From: an uncultured beta proteobacterium
Lineage (GTDB): Bacteria; Pseudomonadota; Gammaproteobacteria; Burkholderiales; SG8-41
Direction of reading: 5' to 3'
DNA: 64,000 bases
Assembly: GCA_903933915.1 (NCBI GenBank)
Contig: CAIZLW010000082.1
Location: forward strand, 1 to 64,000
The notes below the pieces were generated by a model, which saw nothing but the letters and a program-made list of their open reading frames with translations, made no database searches and was not told where the DNA came from. Positions 36,200 through 44,795 of the stretch are shown one piece after another. The translations under genes and the position numbers were made by a program. The first letter of the stretch is position 1. Every line of letters begins with the position of its first letter.

Positions 36200-36736
36200 A
36201 TGATGAGCATGCGACTGATGTTGTTGGTGGGTGCGATGGTAGCGATGCCGGCGTTTGCGGCGGATGGCGCCAAGGCTGGTGAAGGTCCTCACGGGCCGCG
36301 TCACGAGGCATGCAAGGCCGATCCGGCGAAGTGCCAGCAGGAGCGCAAAGCGCATCGTGAAAAAATGTGCGCCGAAAATCCGGAACGCTGCAAGGAAATG
36401 AAAGCCCGCGCCGAAGAGCGCCACGCACAGTGCAAGGCGGATCCGACGAAGTGCCAGCAGGAACGCAAGGCACAGCGCGACAAAATGTGCGAGCAGAATC
36501 CGGAGCGTTGCAAGGAAATGAAGGCCAAGGCTGACGAGCGTCGGGCGCAATGTCAGGCGGATCCGGCGAAATGCCGGCAGGAACGCCAGGTGCAGCGCGA
36601 CAAAATGTGCGCTGAGAATCCCCAGCGCTGCAAGGAGATGAAAGCGAAGGGCGAGGAACGCCGTGCACAGTGCCAGGCCGACCCGTCGAAATGCCGGCCG
36701 CAGGGCCCGGGTGCACCGGCGCAGCCGCGCACCTGA
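36200..36736 (+). CDS. Secreted cysteine-rich protein with 40-residue tandem repeats
   Basis: 178 residues from the ATG with AAGGAA upstream (MMSMRLMLLVGAMVAMPAFA, a signal peptide). The mature protein has three full and one partial copy of a 40-residue repeat, for example CKADPAKCQQERKAHREKMC followed by AENPERCKEMKARAEERHAQ. Each unit has four cysteines spaced as C-x6-C and C-x6-C, and many lysines, arginines and glutamates, so paired helices held by disulfides or a metal-binding scaffold are plausible. The function is unknown. The DNA period is exactly 120 bp, indicating recent or strongly constrained duplication. It is probably co-transcribed with the small basic protein upstream. Confidence 0.8.
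   Translation: MMSMRLMLLVGAMVAMPAFAADGAKAGEGPHGPRHEACKADPAKCQQERKAHREKMCAENPERCKEMKARAEERHAQCKADPTKCQQERKAQRDKMCEQNPERCKEMKAKADERRAQCQADPAKCRQERQVQRDKMCAENPQRCKEMKAKGEERRAQCQADPSKCRPQGPGAPAQPRT
36311..36700 (+). repeat. 120-bp tandem repeat within the cysteine-rich protein gene
   Basis: Units begin with TGC or TGT codons at 36311, 36431, 36551 and 36671, exactly 120 bp apart; the fourth unit is truncated. They are coding and in frame, hence not a CRISPR. Confidence 0.9.
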
Positions 36737-36753
36737 CCGTTACGCTGCAGCTT

Positions 36754-36790
36754 AAAACCGGCCGCGCCCGCCTGGGCGGCCGGTTTTTTC
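36754..36790 (+). terminator. Rho-independent terminator after the repeat protein gene
   Basis: AAAACCGGCCGC and GCGGCCGG form a stem around GCCCGCCTGG, followed by TTTTTTC. It ends the two-gene secreted protein unit. Confidence 0.9.
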
Positions 36791-37056
36791 GTTTTAAATG
36801 GCCGGGCGGCATTTCAGTTCGCCGGACCGGTTCGCATATCGCGAAATTCAGCCAGATTCTGATTTCGGCAACTTAATATAACTAATTGTTTTTAAAGAAG
36901 TATTTTTTATACCCTTGCGGCTGAGCATGGTGTGCCTCGCTTTTAGGCAGTTGCGAACGCTAGAATGACATCCGCAATCCACCCGGCACCTGCGTAGCAA
37001 GGGAAATTCCGCGACGCGCCAAGGACTTACAACAAAACCAAAGGGGATCAGGCACC
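36791..37056. other. Intergenic leader of the DGQHR gene
   Basis: 266 bp, with an AT-rich block (TTAATATAACTAATTGTTTTTAAAG) unlike the flanking DNA, and a -10-like TAGAAT at 36961-36966 with no well-spaced -35. AAAGGGGATC precedes the DGQHR start codon as a ribosome-binding site. No gene is visible. Confidence 0.4.
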
Positions 37057-38190
37057 ATGCTGGCAACGCGCATCAGACAAAAAGACGGTCTGTTTTACTT
37101 CGCGAGCTATCCGGCCAAGGAAGTGCTGGAGCGCGTGCGGTTCATCAGCCGGTTTTATGGCGAAGGCGAGGAAATTACGCCGCAGAGCCTGCCCCAACAG
37201 GACGAGATTGCCCAGTTTATTTCGCGCATCGAGCGCACCGACGAGGCGTTTCAGCGCCAGATGTCGAAGGCCAAGGTCCGCCAACTGCGGAATTTTTACG
37301 AAATGGCGGTCAGCCAGCCGCCGATTCCCGGCACCGTGCTGCTGTTTACGTCCGACGAACTGCGCTTTACCTGCCTGCCGGGACAGGATTCGATCGGGCA
37401 TCTCGCGGTACCGGCCTCGAAATACCTGATCATCGACGGCCAGCATCGCCTGGCGGCGCTGAAGTTTTATCTGATGGAGCATCCGTCGGAAGCGGCATCG
37501 ATCAACGTGCCCTGCATCATTTTTGACGGCCGCAGCGAGGATTTTGCGGCTGAAATGTTCGTCATCATCAATTCGACGCCGACACGCATCAACAAAAGTC
37601 ATCTGGTCGATCTCTACGAACGCGTGTCCTGGGCCGATCCCGACAAGCGGTTTGCAGCGCGCATGGTCGAAGACCTGTATTCGGAAGACGACAGTCCGCT
37701 GCAATACCGCATCAACCGCCTCGGCGGCCGCAGCCTGAAGGACAAATGGATCCTGCAGGCGGAACTGTTCAACGAGTTGCACCGCTGGATCAGCGCTGAC
37801 TGGCGCAAGATCAGCCGCACCAGCAACCTGTATCGCGAAAGCGAACGGTTCTACGAAATCATCCGCGATTTCCTCAAAGCCGCGCACAAGGTTTGGGGCG
37901 ATGCCTGGGGGCATGACAGTTACCAGATCACCCGGCCGGTGACGCTTAAGGCAATGATCCGGGTTTGCGCCGATCTCGCGCGGGCGGATGCAGAGCCGGC
38001 GGCTGGGCGTATCAAACGCTGGGAAGAGCGCTTGTCAGCGTGGGCTGAACATCGCGCCCAGTTCAAGGGCGATGGTTTTTACGAGCGGTTTCCCGCTAAA
38101 GGGCAGACCGAGCGTGTGAGCCGCATCCATCGCGATCTCGCGCGCTGGGCCGGCATCGAAATCAAGACCAAGGCGCGCGCAAAAGCCTGA
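37057..38190 (+). CDS. DGQHR-domain protein (DndB-like), orphan
   Basis: 377 residues. The diagnostic motif is YLIIDGQHRLAALKFYLMEH, near residue 125, within the ParB/DndB-like fold, followed by VPCIIFDGRSEDFAAEMFVI and INSTPTRINKSHLVDLYERV. DGQHR proteins include DndB, which represses and interacts with phosphorothioate DNA-modification operons, and DpdB of the 7-deazaguanine DNA modification system. No dndC, dndD, dndE or dpd partner is present. A basic C terminus (EIKTKARAKA) could bind nucleic acid. The start has an AAAGGGGATC ribosome-binding site. The fold is confident, the function is not. Confidence 0.8.
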   Translation: MLATRIRQKDGLFYFASYPAKEVLERVRFISRFYGEGEEITPQSLPQQDEIAQFISRIERTDEAFQRQMSKAKVRQLRNFYEMAVSQPPIPGTVLLFTSDELRFTCLPGQDSIGHLAVPASKYLIIDGQHRLAALKFYLMEHPSEAASINVPCIIFDGRSEDFAAEMFVIINSTPTRINKSHLVDLYERVSWADPDKRFAARMVEDLYSEDDSPLQYRINRLGGRSLKDKWILQAELFNELHRWISADWRKISRTSNLYRESERFYEIIRDFLKAAHKVWGDAWGHDSYQITRPVTLKAMIRVCADLARADAEPAAGRIKRWEERLSAWAEHRAQFKGDGFYERFPAKGQTERVSRIHRDLARWAGIEIKTKARAKA

Positions 38191-38211
38191 GCGCGCCGTA
38201 CTGCAGGCCGC

Positions 38212-38562
38212 TTATTTCGCGGCTTGCACCATGATTTCGACCAGGGTATCCGGCGTGCCGAGGCGCGCTTCGACGCAGGCGCGCGCCGGAACATTCTTGG
38301 CATCAACCCAGGCAATCCACGCTTCGTCCATGTGCGCTTTTGCGCGCATGTCGGTGATCCAGATCGTTGCTGTCAGCAGGCGCGATTTGTCGGTGCCCGC
38401 GGTTTTCAGCAGCGCATCGATTTTGGCGAGGATTTCCGCGGTCTGTTCGCGCATGCCCTTGCTGCGGTCATCCGCCGTGAGGCCTGCGAGATACACGGTA
38501 TTGCCGTGGACTACCGCCCGCGACAGACGCGAGTCGCTGTTGAAACGCTGGATATCACTCAT
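38212..38562 (-). CDS. RidA/YjgF-family protein
   Basis: 116 residues from the ATG at 38562. The family pattern includes SRAVVHGNTVYLAGLTADD, MREQTAEILAKIDALLKTAG, LLTATIWITDM and the C-terminal PARACVEARLGTPDTLVEIM, including the arginine in ARACVEARL that anchors the substrate carboxylate in RidA. RidA deaminates reactive 2-aminoacrylate-type imines. Subgroup relatives may have other substrates. It is convergent with the DGQHR gene. Confidence 0.9.
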   Translation of the reverse strand: MSDIQRFNSDSRLSRAVVHGNTVYLAGLTADDRSKGMREQTAEILAKIDALLKTAGTDKSRLLTATIWITDMRAKAHMDEAWIAWVDAKNVPARACVEARLGTPDTLVEIMVQAAK

Positions 38563-38617
38563 GGTTGTGCTCCGAGGGTGTTGTAATGCCAAAGAGTTGA
38601 ACGACAGGGCCGGACGA

Positions 38618-38935
38618 TCAGATGTGCCCGGAAGTCAGCCAGCGGCCGAAGAAAAAAATGCCGATGGCGATGAACGTAAACATCACAAAATCGGGGATTT
38701 TGCTTTCGCGAGTGTTGCCGACCTGCGCCGTGTGCAGTGCCTTGAACACCAGAAAACCGGCAATCAACAGAGTCAGTGTCATGAAGGGCGCCTCGTAGTG
38801 CGCCTCCCACAACGCCCCCAGTCCCTGCGACAGCCAGCCGTTCTCGCGGAACAGGTGGTAGGCGACGCCGCCGATACCCAGCAGGATCAGTCCGCCAACC
38901 AGAAGAGTTCCCAGAAGATTAAAAAGTGCTCTCAT
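38618..38935 (-). CDS. Hypothetical small integral membrane protein
   Basis: 105 residues from the ATG at 38935 (MRALFNLLGTLLVGGLILLG); the longer ORF-track form is unsupported. Three hydrophobic segments are visible: near residues 4-25, 50-68 (FMTLTLLIAGFLVFKALHTA) and 80-100 (FVMFTFIAIGIFFFGRWL). No family is recognised. It is next to ridA on the same strand and divergent to tsaB. Confidence 0.65.
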   Translation of the reverse strand: MRALFNLLGTLLVGGLILLGIGGVAYHLFRENGWLSQGLGALWEAHYEAPFMTLTLLIAGFLVFKALHTAQVGNTRESKIPDFVMFTFIAIGIFFFGRWLTSGHI

Positions 38936-39075
38936 GAATGGTCTGTAACGGCTTGATTTTGGTCGTTGTTTGGACGTCGATTTGGGTGCGTCCGGCACAG
39001 TATAACGCAGCCGTTGCAGGACGGTGTCCACCTTGCGTGCGATACAATCCGGGCTCTCCGTGGCCTGTGTTCCAG

Positions 39076-39747
39076 ATGAATATCCTCGCCCTCGATACCT
39101 CAACCGATTACTGCAGCGCCGCATTGTGGCGGGACGGTTTATGCGTGGAACGGGCTGCCGCCGCCGGCCAGTCGCATTCGACGCTGCTGATGCAAATGGC
39201 GGATGCCGTATTGGCAGAGGCCGGATTGAAGTTGCAGGCGCTTGATGGCATCGCTTATGGCGAAGGGCCGGGATCATTTACCGGACTGCGCATTGCCTGC
39301 GCGGTGGCGCAGGGACTGGCTTTTGCCGCCGATCTGCCGGTGGCGGGCATCGGCACCTTGCAGGCGATGGCGGCGGCTTGTGATGCGCCGCGGGTGATCT
39401 GCTGTCTGGATGCGCGGATGCAGGAGGTTTATCACGCCGCCTATGAGCAGCAGGACGGCCTGTGGCGCGAGATTTCGGCCCCGCGTGTGTGCGCGCCGGC
39501 TGCGGTGCCGCTTGCCGAAGGCGGGGGCTGGACCGGGTGTGGCAGCGGTTTTGCGGTTTATGGCGAAGTGCTGCGGCAACGGCTGGGCAATGCACTGGTG
39601 ACAGTGCGCCCGGATGTTTATCCGCATGCCGGCGATATCGCGCGACTGGCGGCCCCGGTGTTTGCCGCGGGGCTCGGCCGGCCGGCTGAACAGGCGGCGC
39701 CGCGCTACATCCGCGACAAGGTCGCGCTGAAAACGGCAGAGCGATGA
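39076..39747 (+). CDS. tsaB: tRNA threonylcarbamoyladenosine biosynthesis protein TsaB
   Basis: 223 residues from the ATG at 39076 (MNILALDTSTDYCSAALWRD), the well-known TsaB start; the longer ORF-track start is a leader. EAGLKLQALDGIAYGEGPGS and FTGLRIACAVAQGLAFAADL confirm the family. TsaB pairs with TsaD and TsaE to make t6A37 on tRNAs that read ANN codons. It is first of a tsaB-rimI-udg operon, each overlapping the next by a few nucleotides. Confidence 0.96.
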   Translation: MNILALDTSTDYCSAALWRDGLCVERAAAAGQSHSTLLMQMADAVLAEAGLKLQALDGIAYGEGPGSFTGLRIACAVAQGLAFAADLPVAGIGTLQAMAAACDAPRVICCLDARMQEVYHAAYEQQDGLWREISAPRVCAPAAVPLAEGGGWTGCGSGFAVYGEVLRQRLGNALVTVRPDVYPHAGDIARLAAPVFAAGLGRPAEQAAPRYIRDKVALKTAER

Positions 39748-40208
39748 GCGCACAACTCGACACGCTGCCGCGGCTGCGGCTGATGACCGACGCCGACCTC
39801 GATGCCGTCGAGGCGATCGAGCAGTCGGTCTATACCCATCCCTGGACGCGCGGCAATTTTGTCGATTCGCTGGCTTCGGGTTATCAATGCTGGGTGATGG
39901 AGCAGTGTGGCGATGTCATCGGCTATGCGGTGACGATGGTGGCTGCGGGTGAGGCGCATCTGCTCAACTTGAGCATCGTTGCGACGCTGCAGCGCCGCGG
40001 CCTGGGCAGCGAGCTGTTGCGCTTCATGCTGCAACTGGCGCGCGACTGCGGCGCCGTGACCCTGTATCTTGAGGTGCGTGCGTCCAATCTGGCGGGGCGC
40101 GCCTTGTATGCCCGTCACGGCTTTGCCGAGATCGGCATCCGCAAGGCGTACTACCCGGCGCATCAGGGGCGCGAGGATGCGGTGACGATGGAGAGGAAAC
40201 TGGCATGA
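39744..40208 (+). CDS. rimI: Ribosomal protein S18-alanine N-acetyltransferase
   Basis: 154 residues of the GNAT fold. LRLMTDADLDAVEAIEQSVY is a RimI-type start, WTRGNFVDSLASGYQCWVME follows, and the acetyl-CoA loop is NLSIVATLQRRGLGSELLRF, with the C-terminal LEVRASNLAGRALYARHGFA and EIGIRKAYYP. RimI acetylates the N-terminal alanine of ribosomal protein S18. The start overlaps the tsaB stop (ATGA); tsaB-rimI is a widely conserved pair. Confidence 0.95.
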   Translation: MSAQLDTLPRLRLMTDADLDAVEAIEQSVYTHPWTRGNFVDSLASGYQCWVMEQCGDVIGYAVTMVAAGEAHLLNLSIVATLQRRGLGSELLRFMLQLARDCGAVTLYLEVRASNLAGRALYARHGFAEIGIRKAYYPAHQGREDAVTMERKLA

Positions 40209-40975
40209 CCGAGGCTGCGGATCGCCGACGCGAGGAGATGCTCCGCGAGATGGGGATCAGTCCCATCTGGCGGCTGCGTGGCGCGCCTGCGGCTGCAGAG
40301 GCGCCGGCAGCGCCGGTAACCGGAACAACGCTGGTCGCTGCAGAACCGCAGCCACAGCCGATGGCTGCAGTGATCGCGCCGCGCGGCGACGTTGCCGGCA
40401 TGGACTGGCCGGCGCTGCAGTCCTGCGTTGCCGATTGCACCGCCTGCGGCTTGCACAAGGGCCGCAACAAGACGGTATTCGGGGTCGGTGATCAACAGGC
40501 GGACTGGCTCATTGTCGGTGAAGGCCCCGGCGCCGATGAAGATGCGCAGGGTGAACCATTCGTCGGGCAGGCCGGCAGACTGCTCGACAACATGCTGGCA
40601 GCCATCAAGCTCAAGCGCGGCGCGAATGTCTATATCGCCAACATCGTCAAATGCCGGCCGCCGGGCAACCGTAATCCGCAGGCCGATGAAGCGCAGGCCT
40701 GTGCGCCCTACCTGAAACGGCAGATCGAACTGATCCAGCCGAAGCTGATCATCGCCCTGGGCAAGGTCGCGGCGGTGAATCTGCTCGGCCGCGATGCGAG
40801 CATTGCCAGTCTGCGCGGCGCTGTTCACGATTGCCGTGGCATCCCGCTGATCGTGACATATCATCCGGCTTATCTGCTGCGCACGCTGTCGGACAAGGCG
40901 AAGGCCTGGGAAGATCTTTGTTTTGCCGTGACCACGATGCAAGCCTTGCAATCTGCACAATCCGCCGCCACCTGA
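40205..40975 (+). CDS. Uracil-DNA glycosylase, family 4
   Basis: 256 residues. A 4Fe-4S ligand set is visible as CVADCTACGLHKGRNKTVFG and a later KCRPPGNRNPQADEAQACAP; motif 1 is GEGPGADEDAQGEPFVGQAG, followed by RLLDNML, and the C-terminal motif is VTYHPAYLLR. Family 4 UDGs remove uracil from DNA in base excision repair and carry the iron-sulfur cluster structurally. The first ~70 residues are a proline- and alanine-rich linker (APAAAEAPAAPVTGTTLVAA) beyond the core. It overlaps rimI and likely ends the operon. Confidence 0.93.
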   Translation: MTEAADRRREEMLREMGISPIWRLRGAPAAAEAPAAPVTGTTLVAAEPQPQPMAAVIAPRGDVAGMDWPALQSCVADCTACGLHKGRNKTVFGVGDQQADWLIVGEGPGADEDAQGEPFVGQAGRLLDNMLAAIKLKRGANVYIANIVKCRPPGNRNPQADEAQACAPYLKRQIELIQPKLIIALGKVAAVNLLGRDASIASLRGAVHDCRGIPLIVTYHPAYLLRTLSDKAKAWEDLCFAVTTMQALQSAQSAAT

Positions 40976-41008
40976 AGTGGTGTTCATCTCTGTCTGAGGA
41001 GTCTGCCG

Positions 41009-41683
41009 GTGAAAAAACTTAATATATTGATTTTATTGATGTTTTCTTTATTCGCCGGTGGCTGCGGTTACAACGCGCTGCAGGCCGGTGACGAACACAT
41101 CAAGGCCAGTTGGGCCGAGGTCGTCAATCAGTATCAGCGTCGCGCCGACCTGATTCCCAATCTGGTGGAGACCGTGAAGGGGTTCGCCGCCCAGGAAAAG
41201 GATGTGCTGCTCGGCGTGACCAACGCGCGTTCGAAAGTCGGCTCGATCCAGGCAACGCCGGAGCTGGTCAACGATCCGCAGGCCTTCGCGCGTTTTTCGC
41301 AGGCACAGGGTGAACTGTCCTCAGCGCTGTCGCGGCTGCTGGTGGTTTCCGAAAATTATCCGCAGCTCAAATCGGATGCGAATTTCCGCGACCTGCAGGC
41401 GCAGCTCGAAGGCACGGAGAACCGCATTGCCGTTGCGCGCAAGCGTTACATCGATACCGTTCGTGAATACAACACCATCGTGCGGTCCTTCCCGAGCAAT
41501 CTCACGGCGATGATTTTCGGCATCAAGGAGAAGGCGCAGTTCACCGTCGAAAACGAAAAAGAAATCAGCAAGGCGCCGAAAGTCGAGTTCGGCAAACCCG
41601 CGGCGCCGACTCCAGCCGCACCGGCACCGCCCGCGGCCCCTTCCAGTCCTGCCAGCGAGTACACGGTGCCCGCCACCAAATAA
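41009..41683 (+). CDS. lemA: LemA-family lipoprotein
   Basis: 224 residues from a GTG with GAGGA upstream. A short lipoprotein-type signal (LILLMFSLFAGGCGYN) ends at the cysteine. The LemA core is shown by HIKASWAEVVNQYQRRADLI, PNLVETVKGFAAQEKDVLLG and RYIDTVREYNTIVRSFP, a helical bundle. The C terminus is an Ala/Pro-rich tail. LemA proteins are cell-envelope proteins of unclear function, commonly encoded with TPM-domain proteins as here. Confidence 0.92.
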   Translation: MKKLNILILLMFSLFAGGCGYNALQAGDEHIKASWAEVVNQYQRRADLIPNLVETVKGFAAQEKDVLLGVTNARSKVGSIQATPELVNDPQAFARFSQAQGELSSALSRLLVVSENYPQLKSDANFRDLQAQLEGTENRIAVARKRYIDTVREYNTIVRSFPSNLTAMIFGIKEKAQFTVENEKEISKAPKVEFGKPAAPTPAAPAPPAAPSSPASEYTVPATK

Positions 41684-41686
41684 GTG

Positions 41687-42574
41687 ATGCGTGCCTTGTC
41701 GCGGTGGCGTGTGTATGCGGTTGCCGTGCTGCTGGGTTTTACCCTGCAGGCCGGCGCCGCCGGCGTTGACATTCCGCCGCTGAAGTCACGGGTCACCGAT
41801 CTAACCGGCACGCTGCCGGCGCAGCAGATCGTGCAACTCGAGCAGCGTCTCGCCGCCTTTGAAAAAGAGAAGGGCGTCCAGATTGCCGTGCTGATGGTGC
41901 CGACCGTGCAGCCGGAATCCATCGAGGAATACGCGGTGCGCGTGATCGAGCAATGGAAAATCGGCCGCAAGGGCATTGATGACGGTGTGCTGCTGGTCAT
42001 TGCCAAAAACGATCGCAAGCTGCGCATCGAGGTCGGTTACGGCCTCGAAGGCGCGCTCAATGACGCGACCGCGAAACGCATCATCAGCGAAGACATCGTG
42101 CCGCATCTGAAGCATGGTGATTTTGCCGCCGGCGTCAATGCCGGCGTGTCGCGCATCCTGCGCGTGGCCGGCGGCGAACCCTTGCCGCCTGTGCAACAAG
42201 GGCAGGGCAGATCATCCTCGCTGCCCTTCGATCCGATGCTGCTGTTAGCTGCGTTCATCTTTGCCAACCCGCTGACGCGGATGCTGCGCCCGTTGCTCGG
42301 GCGTGTTCCTGCGGCCGGTTTGATCAGCCTCGCGGTCGGTGTGGGAATCGGGCTGGTCTTCGGCAGTCTCTTTGCCGGGCTGATTGCCGGCGCCGTCATT
42401 TTTTTTATGGGGCTGGCCGGTGGCGGCAACGGCGGGTCCTGGGGCTCTGGCGGGGGTTCATGGTCGTCCGGCGGCGGCTCATGGTCATCCGGCGGCGGTG
42501 GCTTCAGCAGTGGTGGCGGCTTCAGCGGCGGCGGGGGCAGTTCCGGTGGCGGCGGCGCATCGGGGAGCTGGTGA
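41687..42574 (+). CDS. TPM-domain membrane protein (YgcG-like)
   Basis: About 295 residues from the ATG at 41687 (a GTG lies one codon upstream). A signal peptide (VYAVAVLLGFTLQAGAAG) is followed by the TPM domain (residues about 25-150): VTDLTGTLPAQQIVQLEQRL, QIAVLMVPTVQPESIEEYAV, KGIDDGVLLVIAKNDRKLRI-EVGYGLEGALND. Two membrane segments (LISLAVGVGIGLVFGSLFAG and AVIFFMGLAGG) and a long Gly/Ser tail with SWSSGGG repeats end the protein. TPM proteins with LemA act in the envelope, possibly in photosystem- or repair-related proteolysis in other organisms; no bacterial function is firm. Confidence 0.9.
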   Translation: MRALSRWRVYAVAVLLGFTLQAGAAGVDIPPLKSRVTDLTGTLPAQQIVQLEQRLAAFEKEKGVQIAVLMVPTVQPESIEEYAVRVIEQWKIGRKGIDDGVLLVIAKNDRKLRIEVGYGLEGALNDATAKRIISEDIVPHLKHGDFAAGVNAGVSRILRVAGGEPLPPVQQGQGRSSSLPFDPMLLLAAFIFANPLTRMLRPLLGRVPAAGLISLAVGVGIGLVFGSLFAGLIAGAVIFFMGLAGGGNGGSWGSGGGSWSSGGGSWSSGGGGFSSGGGFSGGGGSSGGGGASGSW

Positions 42575-42575
42575 C

Positions 42576-43073
42576 ATGAATATCAAACGCCTGCTTAAAC
42601 ATGTGCTGATGCCGCCGTGGCTGGTGCGCGGCACTTTTTCATCGGCAGTGATGCGCCGCGTCGAGGACGCTGTCAAAGCGAGCGAGCGGACTCACCGCGG
42701 CGAGCTTTGTGTTGCGGTGGAGGCCGGCCTTGAGCTGGAATCGCTGTGGCGCGGGCAGAGTCCGCGGGCCCGGGCCGAGCAGGTGTTCTCGCAACTGCGC
42801 GTTTGGGATACCGCTGAAAACAGCGGCGTACTGCTTTACATCAACTGGGCGGATCGCAATATCGAGATCATCGCCGACCGCGGCATCAGTGCGCGGGTGT
42901 CCCAGGATGAATGGGAGGCGATTTGCCAGGCCATCGAGCAGTCCTTCCGCGCAGGGCGGTTCGAAGCCGGACTGCTGGAAGGCATTGCGCGCATCACCGG
43001 ACTGCTCGCGGCACATTTTCCGGCCGCAGCCGGCAACGTGGATGAACTCTCCAACCGGCCGGTCATGTTGTGA
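42576..43073 (+). CDS. Second TPM-domain protein
   Basis: 165 residues from the ATG 1 nt after the preceding stop. The TPM core is present: ELCVAVEAGLELESLWRGQS, RAEQVFSQLRVWDTAENSGV, LLYINWADRNIEIIADRGIS and a helix AICQAIEQSFRAGRFEAGLL. It has no signal peptide or Gly/Ser tail and would be cytosolic or peripheral. It completes a lemA-tpm-tpm operon. Its precise role is unknown. Confidence 0.87.
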   Translation: MNIKRLLKHVLMPPWLVRGTFSSAVMRRVEDAVKASERTHRGELCVAVEAGLELESLWRGQSPRARAEQVFSQLRVWDTAENSGVLLYINWADRNIEIIADRGISARVSQDEWEAICQAIEQSFRAGRFEAGLLEGIARITGLLAAHFPAAAGNVDELSNRPVML

Positions 43074-43292
43074 CCTGCGCGCGCACGCAGGGTACCTCAC
43101 TGAATTAGTGCTGCTTCGAACGGGCTGTACCGATACTGGCCGCTTCATGACGGATTGCGGTAAAGTGCCGCCTCGGTTGCCGAAAGACTGCAGTGTCCAA
43201 TGCAGCACGGTTGCCGCATCCACCGGAGGAGCGATTTTGATCAAAGGCAGCTGTATTGGGATCATGCGGCGCAAACGCTGCGGAGTGTGCGC

Positions 43293-44795
43293 ATGATTGA
43301 TGCGATTTCCGCCGGCCTTTTTGCGTTGCTGACTCCGCAGGCGGTGTTGTTCCTGTTCCTCGGCGTGATTTACGGCCTGGTCATCGGCATCCTGCCCGGT
43401 CTCGGCGGCGTGGTGGCGATGGCGCTGCTGCTGCCGTTTACCTATGGTTTCGAGACGGCGGCGACGCTGGCGCTGCTGCTCGGTGCACACATCGCGACGA
43501 TCTGGGGCGACTCGGTGACCAGCATTCTGTTCAGCGTGCCCGGTTCGGCGAAGGGGCTGGCGCTGTGTTTCGACGGCTATCCGATGACCAAGCAGGGCAA
43601 GGCCAAACGCGCGCTCGCCGCGTCGGCAACCGGCGCGCTTCTCGGCGGCATCATCGGCGCGGTGTTTCTGGCCTTGTGCATTCCGCTGATCCGTCCGGTG
43701 ATTCTGGCGCTGGGTCCCAGCGAATACCTGATGATGGCGCTGTGGGGTCTGACAGTGATCGCGACCTTCAGCGAAGGTTCGCTGATGAAGGGCATGACCG
43801 CCAGTGTTCTCGGCGTGCTGGTCGCTTTTATCGGCACTGATGTGGTGACGGCGACGCCGCGTTTCACCTTCGGCAGCGAATTCCTGATGGACGGCATTTC
43901 GTTTCCGGTGGCGATGATCGGCCTGTTCGCAGTGTCGGAAATGATGAAAATGTCGATCCGCGGCACGCCAATCATTGACCGCTCGCTGGTCAGCGAAGAC
44001 AGCACGGTATGGCAGGGCGTCTGCGACGCCTTCCGCCACTGGTGGCTGGTGGTCCGTTCCAGCCTGCTCGGTTTGTGGATCGGCGTACTGCCCGGGGTTG
44101 GCGCCAGCGTGGCGGGTCTTGCCGCTTATGCGCAGGCAGTTCAGACCTCGAAAACACCGGAGCGTTTCGGCAAGGGTGCGGTGGAAGGGGTGATTGCACC
44201 GGACGCCACGATGGGGGCGAACGAAGGCGGCGGGCTGATGCCGACGCTGGCCTTCGGCATTCCCGGCGGCGAGAGCATGGCGATCCTGCTGGTGGCCTTC
44301 ATCGGGCTGGGCATCGTGCCGGGACCGGACATGCTGACCAAAAATCTTGATGTCGTGTTCAGCATGGTATGGATCATCGTGCTCGCCAATATCATGGTGA
44401 CCATCATCGGTCTCGGCATCACGCCGTGGCTGGCGCGGCTGCCGTCGCTGCAGGCGAACTTGATGGTGCCGATGGTGCTGACAGTGTGTTTTGTCGGCGC
44501 CTATGCCACTCGCGGCCGCATCGAGGATGTCGTGGTGGCCGCGGTATTCGGTGTCATTGGCTATCTGATGGACAAATACCGGTATTCGCGCGCGAATTTT
44601 GTCATCGGCATGGTGTTGGCGGTGATGATCGAGCGCAATCTGCATATTTCGATCAACCTCTACGGGGCTGATTTCCTGCTTGACCGGCCGATTGCGCTGG
44701 CCATGCTGATCTTTGTGGTGGTCACCGCAGTCCTGCCTTTCTGGCGCGAACGCCGTCGTAAACGCGCCGCGCTGCAGGCCGGGGGCGTGGCATGA
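43293..44795 (+). CDS. tctA: Tripartite tricarboxylate transporter large membrane subunit TctA
   Basis: 500 residues from the ATG at 43293 (MIDAISAGLFALLTPQAVLF); the upstream ORF-track start is a leader. The family motif GVIYGLVIGILPGLGGVVAM, then GDSVTSILFSVPGSAKGLAL and the second repeat motif SLLGLWIGVLPGVGASVAGL, identify TctA. About 12 membrane segments are visible. TctA is the solute channel of the TTT family at the inner membrane, coupled to an ion gradient. tctB overlaps its end by 4 nt. Confidence 0.95.
   Translation: MIDAISAGLFALLTPQAVLFLFLGVIYGLVIGILPGLGGVVAMALLLPFTYGFETAATLALLLGAHIATIWGDSVTSILFSVPGSAKGLALCFDGYPMTKQGKAKRALAASATGALLGGIIGAVFLALCIPLIRPVILALGPSEYLMMALWGLTVIATFSEGSLMKGMTASVLGVLVAFIGTDVVTATPRFTFGSEFLMDGISFPVAMIGLFAVSEMMKMSIRGTPIIDRSLVSEDSTVWQGVCDAFRHWWLVVRSSLLGLWIGVLPGVGASVAGLAAYAQAVQTSKTPERFGKGAVEGVIAPDATMGANEGGGLMPTLAFGIPGGESMAILLVAFIGLGIVPGPDMLTKNLDVVFSMVWIIVLANIMVTIIGLGITPWLARLPSLQANLMVPMVLTVCFVGAYATRGRIEDVVVAAVFGVIGYLMDKYRYSRANFVIGMVLAVMIERNLHISINLYGADFLLDRPIALAMLIFVVVTAVLPFWRERRRKRAALQAGGVA

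Noticed and set aside
36311-36700. 120-bp repeats considered as a CRISPR array or non-coding satellite
   Set aside because: Units are contiguous with no spacers and read through in frame as a signal-peptide-bearing cysteine-rich protein.
37057-38190. A complete Dnd phosphorothioation system
   Set aside because: Only a DGQHR protein is present; no cysteine desulfurase, DndC, DndD or DndE gene is in the neighbourhood.
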